Source of the DNA: Natronosalvus caseinilyticus
GTDB taxonomy: Archaea > Halobacteriota > Halobacteria > Halobacteriales > Natrialbaceae
Length of the DNA stretch: 64,000 nucleotides
Assembly: GCF_017357105.1 (NCBI RefSeq)
Contig: NZ_CP071596.1
Location: 1,674,001-1,738,000, forward strand
Direction of reading: 5' to 3'
The notes under the pieces are model-generated. The model worked only from the letters and a program-made list of their open reading frames with translations, made no database searches and was not told the DNA's origin. Position numbers and translations under genes: made by a program. Position 1 is the stretch's first letter. The number at the start of each line of letters is the position of its first letter. Below are positions 43,416 to 52,075 of the stretch, piece by piece.

Positions 43416-45278
43416 TCACTCGGCGTCCGCCTCGAGCGTGGACTCCCCACCGCCTCCGCCGAGCGCGTCGAGCAATCCCGGCTCGAGGACGTAGGTGCCG
43501 TCCGCGCGGCGGTCGACGACGTCGCGGGTTCGAAGCTCCGAGAGGAGGCTCTGAACGGCGACGGGCGAGCGGCCGACCGACTCGGCCGTCGCGGTCGTCG
43601 AGAGCGGCCCGTCGATGGCGACCGTCTCGATGACGCGCCGGGCGGTCGGCTCGTCACACCGGGAGTCGTCGCAGGCTGCCGTGACGCGGGTCGAAATTTC
43701 CTCGAGGGCCAACAGGTCCTCGATGGTGTCGCGTTCGTCGGGAACCATCATGTCGAGGTCGACTGGTCCCGTCGCGGGGTCGTCCGCCGTGCCGGTCTCG
43801 AGGATGTCGTCCTCGCTCGCGTCGTCGACGGGCGTGTAGCCGAACGTGAGGTCGTCGCCGTCGGCGTGGAGGATCGGCGTCTCCGTTCCGTCCGTCGCTT
43901 CACCTTCCACTTCCGCCTCCGCCTTCCCGTCTGCGTTCTCACCACCGTCGGCCGTCGCTTCACTACCTCCGTTCGCTCCCGCTTCGCCACCCGAATCCGC
44001 GGGCTCGAGCCACAACTCGAGTTCGTGACAGCGCTCGCGGAGGTCCGCGTTCTCGGCCTCGAGACGCTCGAGGTCGTCGTCTCGGTTCTCGAGTTCCCGT
44101 TTGCGTGCTGCGAGTCGCTCGCGGAGGTCGTCGTTCTCCTCCTCGAGTTCCTCGCGCTCGGACTCGAGTTCCTCGATGCGGTCCTCGAGGTCGACCAGTT
44201 CGTCGTGCAGTCGGCGCATGTCGCCGCCGGTCTCCGGAAACGTCGTCTGGACGGGTTCGGCCTGGGAGAGCGCATCGGCCATCTGCCGGGCGGCCTCGGA
44301 GACGTCTCGGGCAGAGGAGAGTTCGTCCTCGAGGGTCTCGATCCTGGAGTCTTTCCGGTCGAGGCGCTTCTCGAGTTCGTCGATGCGGTCCTCCTCGCGG
44401 TCCTTGCGCTCGGAGATGGTCTGGAGGTCGTCGACGAGCGCGTCGGAGACCGACTTGAGTTCGGGACGCTCGAAGTCGTCCAGACCGGGCGTCGCCCCGG
44501 CGTCGAAGGTGCGCTTGCGCCGGAACTGGATCTTGCGGACGCCCGCGTCCATCCAGTCGGTCTGGACGAACGCCTGGCCGTCCTCGAGTTCCGAGACGAG
44601 TTCGGCGTACTCCGAGTCGATGATCCGCCCGACGACGTTGGTGTCGTTCTCCCAGGTGAGCCGGTGCCAGACGAGCCAGTTCGCCTGCGTGATGAAGTCC
44701 TTCTTGACGTCGGCGGGACGCTGACTGATCCCCAGGATGCCGAGGCCGTGCTTGCGCCCGCGCTTGCCGATCTTGATCAGCAGTCGCCCGGTCTCGCCCA
44801 TGCCGCCGCCCTCGGGGATGTACTCGTGGACCTCCTCGACCACCAGCAAGAAGGGTTTCTTGAGCTTCTTCTCCTTGACGAACAGCTGTCGAGCGGTCTC
44901 TCGCAGGAGTTCGTCAGCCTCCTCCTCGTCCAGGTAGCCAGAGACGTCGAGGATGACGGGGACGTTCTCCTCGAGCGCCAGCGAGGCCATCTGCTCGGCG
45001 TGTTCGGGCCCGATCTGGATGTCACACTCCTCGTCGGCGCCCGCGTGGAGCATCTCGTACTCCTCTTTCAGCCCGTAGTACTCGCCGTCGGTGTCGACGA
45101 TGAGCAGTGGAAAGCCGGCCTCGAGGAGCTCCTCGGCGATCACCGACGCCGTGTTCGACTTCCCGGAGCCGGATTTGCCGGTAACGAACCCCCGGCCTGT
45201 CAGCAACTCAACGACGGGGAGCCTCACGTCGGTCCCGTCGGCCGTCTCGCCAACCGTCACCTCGCGCGTCTCGCTCAC
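43416..45278 (-). CDS. HerA/DUF87-type ATPase with coiled coil and C-terminal winged helix
   Basis: 620 residues from GTG 45278, chosen because a GGTGAGG ribosome-binding sequence precedes it and the protein then starts SETREVTVGETADGT. Walker A is GKSGSGKS (34-41), Walker B is FLLVVEEVHEYIPE, and a sensor and Arg region is GISQRPADVKKDFITQ, as in HerA-like helicases. After residue 290 comes a long heptad coiled coil (about 300-450), a variable acidic linker, and a C-terminal DNA-binding-like winged helix (TATAESVGRSPVAVQSLLSELRTRDVV). HerA proper is a NurA-linked translocase; this coiled-coil form has no nurA neighbour and may act in other DNA or membrane transactions. Confidence 0.86.
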   Translation of the reverse strand: MSETREVTVGETADGTDVRLPVVELLTGRGFVTGKSGSGKSNTASVIAEELLEAGFPLLIVDTDGEYYGLKEEYEMLHAGADEECDIQIGPEHAEQMASLALEENVPVILDVSGYLDEEEADELLRETARQLFVKEKKLKKPFLLVVEEVHEYIPEGGGMGETGRLLIKIGKRGRKHGLGILGISQRPADVKKDFITQANWLVWHRLTWENDTNVVGRIIDSEYAELVSELEDGQAFVQTDWMDAGVRKIQFRRKRTFDAGATPGLDDFERPELKSVSDALVDDLQTISERKDREEDRIDELEKRLDRKDSRIETLEDELSSARDVSEAARQMADALSQAEPVQTTFPETGGDMRRLHDELVDLEDRIEELESEREELEEENDDLRERLAARKRELENRDDDLERLEAENADLRERCHELELWLEPADSGGEAGANGGSEATADGGENADGKAEAEVEGEATDGTETPILHADGDDLTFGYTPVDDASEDDILETGTADDPATGPVDLDMMVPDERDTIEDLLALEEISTRVTAACDDSRCDEPTARRVIETVAIDGPLSTTATAESVGRSPVAVQSLLSELRTRDVVDRRADGTYVLEPGLLDALGGGGGESTLEADAE

Positions 45279-45933
45279 CGTCTCCTCACCCCGTCTCGCC
45301 TGCGCGAACGTTGCATAGTTCACACTGCCCTCGGGTTCCCTTGAAGGTTCGCCTCGGGCGACACTCACCGTGTCTGATGATTGTGAACTATTCACAACCC
45401 TGGGAAACGATTATGTCACTCCCCCCGGATGTATCGGGTAGCCGATCGTCACAGATCGCGACCGACCATGACCACCACGACCCACCCGATTCCCGCGTTC
45501 GCCCCGACGAGTGGCAACGCGGGGGTCGCCACCGACGCCGACGCCGCCGGCACCGCCGGTCGGTGTGTCGACGTCGCTGGCTGGGGCGTCACCGGCGTCT
45601 CCGGACGCTATGGCGTCTCCATGGACTCCGGCGTTGCCGGACCGAAGGGTCGTGGACGGGCACTCGGTCACCCGACCCCGATTTCGTCGAATCTCGACGG
45701 AATCTCCGTCCGCGCCGCGTAGGTCCATTCTCCCGGCCGGACGGTTTGTACGCGTTTCCGACTCCCTCATTCCCTCTCGCTCGAGGTCGGGGGTCGGTCC
45801 GTCGATTCCATCCGTTCTGCCGGCGAGCCTGGACCGCGCGGTTTCCCCCGGTGGTGGACACCGCGCGGTCGTCAGCGTCCCCGATTCTCGGGCACGTGCG
45901 ACCGCCCCCGAGTTCGACTCTCGGCGGGGGACT
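45279..45933. other. 655-base region upstream of the HerA-like gene and of the 126-residue gene
   Basis: It contains the upstream in-frame extension of the HerA-like gene (to 45395). A plus-strand frame from ATG 45468 to TAG 45720 (84 residues, MTTTTHPIPAF...) has strong G/C at third positions, but its protein is not acidic and is unlike anything I know. It is left as a weak candidate and is not called as a gene. A dyad-like repeat (TGTGAACTATTCACA, 45382-45396) lies near the HerA promoter. The rest of the region has no gene. Confidence 0.4.
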
Positions 45934-46314
45934 ATGGCACGATACCAGACCGTCGTGGCGAAACTCGCCGTGCGCGTTCCCGTGAACGCGACCGGCGACC
46001 TCGTCACCGCAGGCGCACGAATCATCGAACGAGTTGCGGCCGTCGAGCGCGTCGACGACGCCACTGTTCGCGGCCTCGAACCCGGCCTGAACGACACGAC
46101 CGTCACGCTCGAGGCACAAATTGTTCTCGTCGGCGACCGCGGCGAGGACCTGGCCGTCGTGAGACGCGAGTTGAACGAGGGCGTCGGCGTGACCGTCGAG
46201 GAGGTAGCGACCGTCGAGGTCGAACTCGAGGCCGAGACCGACCTCGAGGCCGAGACCGACCTCGAGGCGGACGCCGAGGAGGAGGCCGACCTGCAGGTGG
46301 CGCCTCGAGCGTAG
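45934..46314 (+). CDS. Acidic 126-residue protein with an 18-bp repeat tail
   Basis: Unrecognised. Residues 1-90 look like an alpha/beta domain (VVAKLAVRVPV, ITERV-type helix AARIIERVAAVERVDD, LNDTTVTLEAQIVLVGD, LAVVRRELNEGVGVTVEEVATVEVELE). The tail is DLEAETDLEAETDLEADAEEE, encoded by an 18-base repeat. ATG 45934 is the start because the domain begins there; the open frame upstream is Arg/Ser/Pro-rich and not protein-like. It is convergent with the XPB gene. Its function is unknown. Confidence 0.72.
   Translation: MARYQTVVAKLAVRVPVNATGDLVTAGARIIERVAAVERVDDATVRGLEPGLNDTTVTLEAQIVLVGDRGEDLAVVRRELNEGVGVTVEEVATVEVELEAETDLEAETDLEADAEEEADLQVAPRA
46222..46275 (+). repeat. 18-bp tandem repeat in the acidic 126-residue gene
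   Basis: Three consecutive 18-base units of the form GA(A/C)CTCGAGGC(C/G)GA(G/C)(A/G)CC; the first two are nearly identical. It encodes (E/D)LEAET repeats and contains the common CTCGAG hexamer. Confidence 0.85.
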
Positions 46315-46378
46315 AGTCAGCGGAAGCGCTCGAGTACGGATTCGAGCGACGTGGTCCCCGGCGACGCCGCAGTCAGAA

Positions 46379-48325
46379 CTATTCGTCGGCGACTTCGGAG
46401 GACGTATCGGACTCCGCCTCGAGATCCCGCTCGACCGTCTCCTCGCGAACCGTCAGCCCCTGTCGGCCGAGGTGCTGTAACTGACGGCGGGCGAACTCCT
46501 CCTCGCGCGTTCCGCGGGTCGCCAGGACGTACATCAGCGCACCCCCAGCGGGCCGCATCGTCCGGCCCGCTCGCTGGGTTCCCTGTCGTCTCGAGCCACC
46601 GAGCCCCGACGCGACGATGGCGAGATCGGCGCTCGGCAGGTCGATCCCCTCGTCGCCGACCCGCGAGAGCACGAGCGTGTCGATCTCGTCGTGGCGGAAC
46701 GAGTCCAGGAGCCGCTGGCGCTCGAGGTGGGGCGTCTCGCCGCTGAGGAACGGCGCGTCGAGCGCCGACGCGAGGTCCCGGCCCTGCTCGAGGTAGTCGA
46801 CGAAGACGAGCGCACGGGAACCAGGGTGGGACGCCAGGAGGTAGCGCACCTCGGCGACTTTTCCAGGGTTCGTCGCCGCCAGCTGGTAACGCTCCCGGCC
46901 CTCCGCCGAGCCGTACGCGTTTCGGTGCTCGTCGTCGCCCCACGGCACGTACCGGATCTCGAGTTCGGGCTCGGCGACGAAGCCGGCCTCGAACAGCGCC
47001 TCCCAGTCGGTGCCGATGGGCGGCCCAATCAGCGTGAATATGTCCGCGGCACGGTCGTCCTCCCGGAGCGGCGAGGCCGAGAGGCCGAGGCGGTGGCGCG
47101 ACTGGAGGTGCGTGCTCCGGCGGTAGACGTCCGAGGGGACGTGCTGGCACTCGTCGAACACCACCAGCCCCCACTCGCGGTCGTCGAAGAGCGAGCGGTG
47201 GCGGTCCATCCCGGCGATCTGGTAGGTCGCGATGGTCACCGGGCGGATCTCCTTGCGGCCGCCGTGGTACTGGCCGACCTGCTCAGGTTCCAGACTCGTG
47301 ACGTCGAGCACCGTCTCGGCCCACTGGCGAGCGAGGTCGCGACTGGGGACTAATACGAGTGTCTCGCCGCCGACTTCCTCCATCGTGGCGATCGCGGCGA
47401 TCGTCTTGCCGCTGCCCGGCGGGCCGACGTAGACGCCCGACCCGACCTCGAGGAAGCGGTCTACCCACGTCCGCTGGTACTCCCGCAAGGAGACCTCGAG
47501 GCCGACGTCGAGGGCGTCTCCTGACTCGAGGTCGCGGTCGTCTCGAACGGGGTAGCCCGCCTCGTAGAGGATCCGCTTGATGGCTGCCTCCGATCCCTCA
47601 CGGACCCAGTCCTCGGTGTCCGAAATCGGCGCGTGGACGTGCTCCTCGTCGAGTTTCTGCCGGGCGACGTTGCCCATGATCTCCGCACTTCGGGCCTTGA
47701 GCACGGTGTAGCCATCGGGGTGGGTGACGAGCCGAAACTGGCGGGCGCGGTCCCACTGACTCTCGACCCAGGACTCGAGCGCGTCCGAACGCTGGCTAAG
47801 GGCCTGTCGCATCGTTCGCTGCAAGTCGGTGAACGAGTCGTGGGGGGCTTGCCAGACGTCTTCGGGGCGGACGACGTAGCGGTAGCCGCCCTCGCCGTTG
47901 CCGTCCGCGAGGTGGGCGAACTGGGAGAGCTGTGCGCGGGTGAACTGGTCCGGGCGGTCGACGATAATCTCGCGTCGCTTCGGGAAGACGACCACCCGCT
48001 CGCGTTCGGTCAGGTCCTCGAGTTCAGCCGGGAACCAGACCACGGGGTCCCTGGAGACGGCCAGGTGGTCGAGGTCGCCCCGCTCCGCGAGCGCCTCGAG
48101 GTCGCCGGTCACCTCGCTGTGGGGTCGCTCGAGGTGTCTGGCGAGTTCGGACGCGGTGAGCAGCGGGCGGCCGGCCCGCTGGCAGGCGTCGTGGAACGCC
48201 GAGAGCGAGAGGGATGGGTGGGAGTCGTCGGGATCCGTCGCTCCATCCCCGCCGGCGGGGTTGTGGGGGTCGTTGGCGTCGGCGTCGTGGGCCTCGTCGA
48301 CCACATCGGTCTCGTCGTCAGTCAC
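46379..48325 (-). CDS. XPB/Rad25-family DNA helicase
   Basis: 648 residues. An N-terminal DNA-damage-recognition-like region (SLSAFHDACQRAGRPLLTASELARHLERP, FPKRREIIV) precedes the SF2 core. Walker A is GPPGSGKT, and the DEAD-box-equivalent reads VVFDECQH, with LGLSASPLREDD and the C-terminal QRAGRTMRP (motif VI). In archaea XPB works with nucleases such as Bax1 in DNA repair; no such partner is adjacent. The start is taken as GTG 48325, just before the acidic VTDDETDVVDE stretch; the TTG-started extension to 48472 looks non-coding. The gene is convergent with the 126-residue gene. Confidence 0.92.
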   Translation of the reverse strand: MTDDETDVVDEAHDADANDPHNPAGGDGATDPDDSHPSLSLSAFHDACQRAGRPLLTASELARHLERPHSEVTGDLEALAERGDLDHLAVSRDPVVWFPAELEDLTERERVVVFPKRREIIVDRPDQFTRAQLSQFAHLADGNGEGGYRYVVRPEDVWQAPHDSFTDLQRTMRQALSQRSDALESWVESQWDRARQFRLVTHPDGYTVLKARSAEIMGNVARQKLDEEHVHAPISDTEDWVREGSEAAIKRILYEAGYPVRDDRDLESGDALDVGLEVSLREYQRTWVDRFLEVGSGVYVGPPGSGKTIAAIATMEEVGGETLVLVPSRDLARQWAETVLDVTSLEPEQVGQYHGGRKEIRPVTIATYQIAGMDRHRSLFDDREWGLVVFDECQHVPSDVYRRSTHLQSRHRLGLSASPLREDDRAADIFTLIGPPIGTDWEALFEAGFVAEPELEIRYVPWGDDEHRNAYGSAEGRERYQLAATNPGKVAEVRYLLASHPGSRALVFVDYLEQGRDLASALDAPFLSGETPHLERQRLLDSFRHDEIDTLVLSRVGDEGIDLPSADLAIVASGLGGSRRQGTQRAGRTMRPAGGALMYVLATRGTREEEFARRQLQHLGRQGLTVREETVERDLEAESDTSSEVADE

Positions 48326-48556
48326 TGGAATGGCTACCGGACTCGGCGATAAACCGATTTCGCTCGAGCGCCACGGCTCGAGGGTAGGGTAGTCCAGGCC
48401 GCACAAAACGGCTGCAGTGGCAGCCGGGCGCACAGCGGTAGGTGGTGGTGTTGGTGGTATGCGCCAGCGCAATTTTTAGCACACGGCGACATAACGATTG
48501 TGGTGTTTCAGCGGTCGAGGCAAACGGCTTTACCGCGTGCTGGCGTATTCGAACCC

Positions 48557-48733
48557 ATGTATCGCGCGATCCTGCCTGAAGGCCAGATCATCTGTGCGCG
48601 CTACGAACACACGGACACGGGCGTCGAACTGTTCGACGAGGACGACGCGTTCGTCGCGTTCGTGCCGTACAACTCGCTTCACGCGTTGCTCGACGAGGAC
48701 GTCTACAGCGGAGAGGAACGCTCGATAATGTGA
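48557..48733 (+). CDS. 58-residue haloarchaeal small protein
   Basis: MYRAILPEGQIICARYEHTD, then a short alpha/beta segment ending in AFVPYNSLHALLDEDVYSGE. There is no known domain. ATG 48557 has a weak TATA-like CTTTACC region about 25-30 bases before it. The acidic, compact composition is typical of haloarchaeal small proteins, but function is unknown. It is divergent from the XPB gene and convergent with TFB. Confidence 0.7.
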   Translation: MYRAILPEGQIICARYEHTDTGVELFDEDDAFVAFVPYNSLHALLDEDVYSGEERSIM

Positions 48734-48856
48734 AATACAACGTGGTCGCGTCGACGAAAACTCGCGGCCGCTCTACTCCCTGGTCGCTTCAAACTGTCTT
48801 CAGGCCACTTTAGAACCGAAACAACGCCCGCTCGAGTACCGCCACGACCGCAACGA

Positions 48857-49810
48857 CTAGGCTTCGACGCTCTGATCGATGGCGTCGAGTTGCTCCCGGT
48901 AGCGGTTCCTGACGGTGACGACGGTCGTCTGGGCGGTCTCCGCGACCGCTCGCTGGGGGATCGTTTCGTTACACAGGAGTCCGGCGGCGTAGATGGCCGC
49001 CGCGGCGAACCCGGTCGGTGACTTCCCCGAGTGCAGTCCCTGGTCGGTCGTCGCGTCGATGATCTCGACCGCCTTCGACTCGACGTCCTTGCCGACGCCG
49101 AGTTCGGAACAGAATCGAGGAACGAACTGGCGCGGGTTCGTCGGCTCGAGGTTGATGTTCAGTTCGTCGGCGATGTAGCGGTAGGTCCGTCCGATCTCGC
49201 GCTGATCGACCCGCGAGACGGCCGTCACCTCCTCGAGACTCCGTGGAATGCCCTCCTCTCGGCAGGCGGTGTACAGCGCCGAGGTCGCGACCCCCTCGAT
49301 GGAGCGCCCACGGATGAGGTCCCGATCGAGTGCTCGTCGGTAGATCACGCTCGCGGTCTCTTTGACCGAGTTGGGGAGGCCGAGGGCGCTCACCATGCGG
49401 TCGATCTCGGAGAGGGCGTACTTGAGGTTTCGTTCGCCGGCGTTCTTCGTGCGGATGCGTTCCTGCCAGACGCGAAGCCGGTGGAGCTGTCCGTGCTTGT
49501 CGGCCGACATCGTGTGGCCGTTCGCGTCCCGATTGCGCCAGTCGATGGTGGTCGTGAGTCCCCGGTCGTGCATCGACTGGGTGAGCGGGGCGCCGACGCG
49601 AGAGAGCTGGTCGTGTTCTTTGGCGTTGAACGCCCGCCACTCGGGGCCGTAGTCGATGGGTTCGTCGCTCAGGACGAGGCCGCACTCCCGACAGACCAGT
49701 TCGCCGCGGTCGGGATCGCTCACGACCGTGTTCGTCTCACAATCCGGACACTGGCCGCTGTTCGTCCGCTGTGACTCCTGTCGTGTGCGTTCGGTGACGG
49801 ACCGCGTCAT
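48857..49810 (-). CDS. tfb: Transcription initiation factor B (TFB)
   Basis: 317 residues. The N-terminal zinc ribbon has CPDC...CREC. The B-reader/linker region (EWRAFNAKEHDQLSRVGAPLTQ) follows, then two cyclin-fold repeats (LGLPNSVKETASVIYRRAL and VESKAVEIIDATTDQGL), the second with the BRE-recognition helix SPTGFAAAAIYAAGLL. It recruits RNA polymerase to TBP-bound promoters. Haloarchaea carry many TFB paralogs, and which one this is cannot be told. ATG 49810 (MTRSVTERTRQESQ) is the start. A degenerate repeat cluster lies 170-230 bases upstream. Confidence 0.95.
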   Translation of the reverse strand: MTRSVTERTRQESQRTNSGQCPDCETNTVVSDPDRGELVCRECGLVLSDEPIDYGPEWRAFNAKEHDQLSRVGAPLTQSMHDRGLTTTIDWRNRDANGHTMSADKHGQLHRLRVWQERIRTKNAGERNLKYALSEIDRMVSALGLPNSVKETASVIYRRALDRDLIRGRSIEGVATSALYTACREEGIPRSLEEVTAVSRVDQREIGRTYRYIADELNINLEPTNPRQFVPRFCSELGVGKDVESKAVEIIDATTDQGLHSGKSPTGFAAAAIYAAGLLCNETIPQRAVAETAQTTVVTVRNRYREQLDAIDQSVEA

Positions 49811-49978
49811 TAGTAGGCGGTGAGAACCCAGCCGTCTTTGTAAGGGGGTCACATGGTTTCGAGAGTAACAGGGACTTTCCGCCGGCTACGGCGCCACCTT
49901 CGGCAGGTTGACGCTCGACGTGCGTCAGTGAGCGTGGTCGATGGCCACCCCGAACCGGCGGATCGAACGTCGGACCGT

Positions 49979-50043
49979 CCCTGGCCAGAGGCCGGTTCAA
50001 CCTAACCACACGCTGGTTCATCCCTGGCCATACGCCGGTGTGA
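49979..50043. repeat. Degenerate tandem repeat, about 21 bp x 3
   Basis: Units begin at 49979 (CCCTGGCCAGAGGCCGGTTC), 50001 (CCTAACCACACGCTGGTTCA) and 50022 (CCCTGGCCATACGCCGGTGT). The last T or C and G positions shift, but the CC-x-GCCx-ACGC-GGTT skeleton recurs. The units are 170-230 bases upstream of the TFB start. Confidence 0.6.
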
Positions 50044-50346
50044 CTCCAGCCGCGTACGAGCATGCTGACTGTGGCTACAGCTGGGTAAGTGACGACTGAG
50101 GGGAGTAACGGTTGGCTTCGACGACGAACCGACCACGACCGTTAAGCGGTCGGTTCTCGAGAAGGACGCGCGTGTCGCTGGATAGAGTCCACCCGCTCGT
50201 CGAGGACGGACGTACCGGCCAACGTGGTCCCGAGGAGCCCTCGCTAGCCCGTTTTCGATCGCCCTGCAGGGCGCGTCTCGAGCGGCCCCCGTCTCCGCGG
50301 AACGGCGGTCGGTCGGCTCAGTATGCGCTCGATACAGCCCCCGTCG

Positions 50347-50388
50347 CAGGTATAAACGGCGCGTCGGGCGAGTCGCGATTCGCCCGAC
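50347..50388 (+). promoter_or_regulatory. TATAAA followed by a 9-bp palindrome
   Basis: TATAAA lies at 50351-50356. GTCGGGCGA (50363-50371) is the perfect reverse complement of TCGCCCGAC (50380-50388), with an 8-base loop. The palindrome covers the predicted transcript start near 50380, which would suit a repressor site or a 5'-end hairpin. Confidence 0.45.
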
Positions 50389-50716
50389 TCGAGCGATGGG
50401 CGCCACGGCCCTCGCTCGCGGCGAGAAGCGGCGACGTACCGGCTTCGCAACCAATGCAAAACGTGACCGCGTTTAAGACTGATACCGTTGGCGTAGAAAC
50501 TGGTGTGTCAAACGTGATTGCGAGTATCCCTTCGCCGGGACAGCGGTCTCCCTCGGCGGAGCCGAGCGGCTCTGTGGTGGCAGTAAACGATCAACTACGG
50601 TGGACGGAACCGACTCGTACCCGACTCCGAAGCCGGTCGAGTCTGGTGCGATCGAGCGGTACTCGAGCGCGGTCGGCCGCGTTCGGGCGTCGAGTTCCCG
50701 GCGGGAGGTGCCGGTA

Positions 50717-51313
50717 ATGTCCTCCATCGATACGTCCCTTCCCGAGGAAATAACCTCCGTTACGGCGAACGATACCGACGAAACGCTCTCGAAAGACGTC
50801 ATCTTCGAGTTGCTGAAAAACCGACGACGGCGAGAGGTACTCGCGTACTTACTCGAGGCCGAGGAGACGGTAACGCTGGGTGAACTCGCCGAACAGATCG
50901 CAGCCTGGGAGAACGACACCGACGTCAACGCGCTGAGTTCCGATCAGCGAAAACGAGTCTACGTCGCCCTCTACCAGACGCATCTGCCGAAGATGGACGA
51001 CGCGGGGATCGTCGATTACGACCAGGATCGCGGTCTCATCACCCTGGCCGACAACGCAGATTTACTGGTCATGTACCTCGACACGGACACCCACCGTCGC
51101 GAGCGGTGGGATCGGTGGTACGCGACCATGAGCGTCGTGGGCGCGGTGGTACTCGCGGCTGGACTCCTCGGTGTCCCCGGCATCTCGGCCATCCCGCTCT
51201 CGGCCCTCGCCGGCGTGATCGTCGCAGCCTTCCTCGCGGTTTCGTTCGTGCACGTCTTCGTGAACCACCGATTCCAGCAGGTCATCGAGGAGAAGCTGTC
51301 CCGGATCCAGTAA
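50717..51313 (+). CDS. DUF7344-like protein with two C-terminal membrane helices
   Basis: 198 residues. The N-terminal half is a winged-helix-like domain with the haloarchaeal DUF7344 pattern: DVIFELLKNRRRREVLAYLLEAEETVTLGELAEQIAAWE, then KRVYVALYQTHLPKMDDAGIVDYD. The last 80 residues hold two hydrophobic helices (MSVVGAVVLAAGLLGV and LAGVIVAAFLAVSFVHVF). It is probably a membrane-tethered DNA-binding or sensory protein. A strong Shine-Dalgarno (GGAGGTG, 50704-50710) fixes ATG 50717. An upstream in-frame GTG at 50600 is less likely. Its long leader contains the palindrome at 50363. Confidence 0.8.
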   Translation: MSSIDTSLPEEITSVTANDTDETLSKDVIFELLKNRRRREVLAYLLEAEETVTLGELAEQIAAWENDTDVNALSSDQRKRVYVALYQTHLPKMDDAGIVDYDQDRGLITLADNADLLVMYLDTDTHRRERWDRWYATMSVVGAVVLAAGLLGVPGISAIPLSALAGVIVAAFLAVSFVHVFVNHRFQQVIEEKLSRIQ

Positions 51314-51543
51314 TCTCGACGGCCGCGCTTCGGTCGCGCGGATTGGGACGTGGCGATTGTTTCGACCCGACCAGCGATGCAAACCTCGGGTACCGACCCG
51401 TTCGTGGCCGAATTATCGAGAAGCACTTTTAGTTCTCGAGCACGTACACGAAACTGGCTCCCGAGGTCATCCAGTACCGGAGCAGTTCGCGTGCCAGCAA
51501 CCTGTTCCCTCGCGGGAGCCCCTCTACGCGCCGAGCGACGGCG

Positions 51544-51975
51544 TTAGCGGTAGCTCGTTTCGCGCTCGATTTTTCGGTCGTCAGGGTCCGAACGATTCCG
51601 CCAGCGCTCGAGGATCGTTTCGGGGTCGCTCCCCTCGCTCTCGAGCAGCGTCTCGAGGCCGCGTTCGAACGCCTCGTCGTCGATTTCGCCGCGGGCGTAG
51701 CGTTCCCGGAGGACCTCGACGGGGTCTGCCGCCGATTTGTCGGGGCTCGCAGGTCGGCGTTCGCCAACCACCGGGTCGTGCTGGTCGCCGTCGATTCCGA
51801 GGACCTCCTCGATGAGTACCCCCGACAGCGGCAGCAGGCCGAGCCAGCAGAAGAGTACGATAACGACGGCCGCTGACACGCCGACCGTAAACCAGGCGAG
51901 AATCGCTACCGGAAGCGTCCCGACGGCGATCAGTGCGGGGATCGAGCCGAGCAATCGACGCGTTTTCGCTCGCAT
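51544..51975 (-). CDS. SHOCT-domain membrane protein
   Basis: 143 residues. Two hydrophobic helices fill residues about 10-55. After a linker comes the short C-terminal SHOCT domain DPVEVLRERYARGEIDDEAFERGLETLLE (about 85-113) and an acidic tail. SHOCT domains are short putative oligomerisation or regulatory elements of membrane proteins; a precise role is not known. It is divergent from the cobalamin operon, with 100 bases between, so their promoters overlap. ATG 51975 fits the hydrophobic start. Confidence 0.85.
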   Translation of the reverse strand: MRAKTRRLLGSIPALIAVGTLPVAILAWFTVGVSAAVVIVLFCWLGLLPLSGVLIEEVLGIDGDQHDPVVGERRPASPDKSAADPVEVLRERYARGEIDDEAFERGLETLLESEGSDPETILERWRNRSDPDDRKIERETSYR

Positions 51976-52047
51976 GAGATTCGATCAGGGGGCGGCGGAA
52001 AAAGTCTTCCGAGTGACGAATCTGTGGTCGGCGCGGACCGCGAAACT

Positions 52048-52059
52048 CAAGTTGACTTG
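52048..52059. promoter_or_regulatory. Perfect dyad upstream of the cobalamin operon
   Basis: CAAGT-TG-ACTTG, a 5+5 palindrome with a two-base centre, 17-28 bases before the GTG of the first operon gene and in the divergent spacer. It lies where a TATA box would be expected, so a bound protein could block initiation. Only one copy is seen. Confidence 0.35.
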
Positions 52060-52075
52060 CACCAGTCACACGCAC

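Larger units (their letters stand above)
49811..50716. other. 906-base intergenic region (TFB / DUF7344-like gene)
   Basis: It contains a minus-strand TATA-like TTACAAAGAC about 30 bases before tfb, a three-unit degenerate 21-22-bp repeat at 49979-50043, a TATAAA at 50351-50356 directly before a 9-bp perfect palindrome, a possible second TATA-like (GTTTAAG) near 50471, and a Shine-Dalgarno GGAGGTG just before 50717. Several open frames are Arg-rich and not protein-like. I see no credible gene here. Confidence 0.5.

Noticed and set aside
45468-45722. 84-codon frame MTTTTHPIPAF... before the 126-residue gene
   Set aside because: G/C-rich third positions, but a non-acidic protein with no fold signal or promoter; not enough to call a gene.
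50112-50717. 201-codon plus-strand frame ending at the DUF7344-like start
   Set aside because: Arg/Ser/Pro-rich and not acidic, unlike real genes of the host. The TAATG overlap with the next gene is suggestive, but nothing else supports it.
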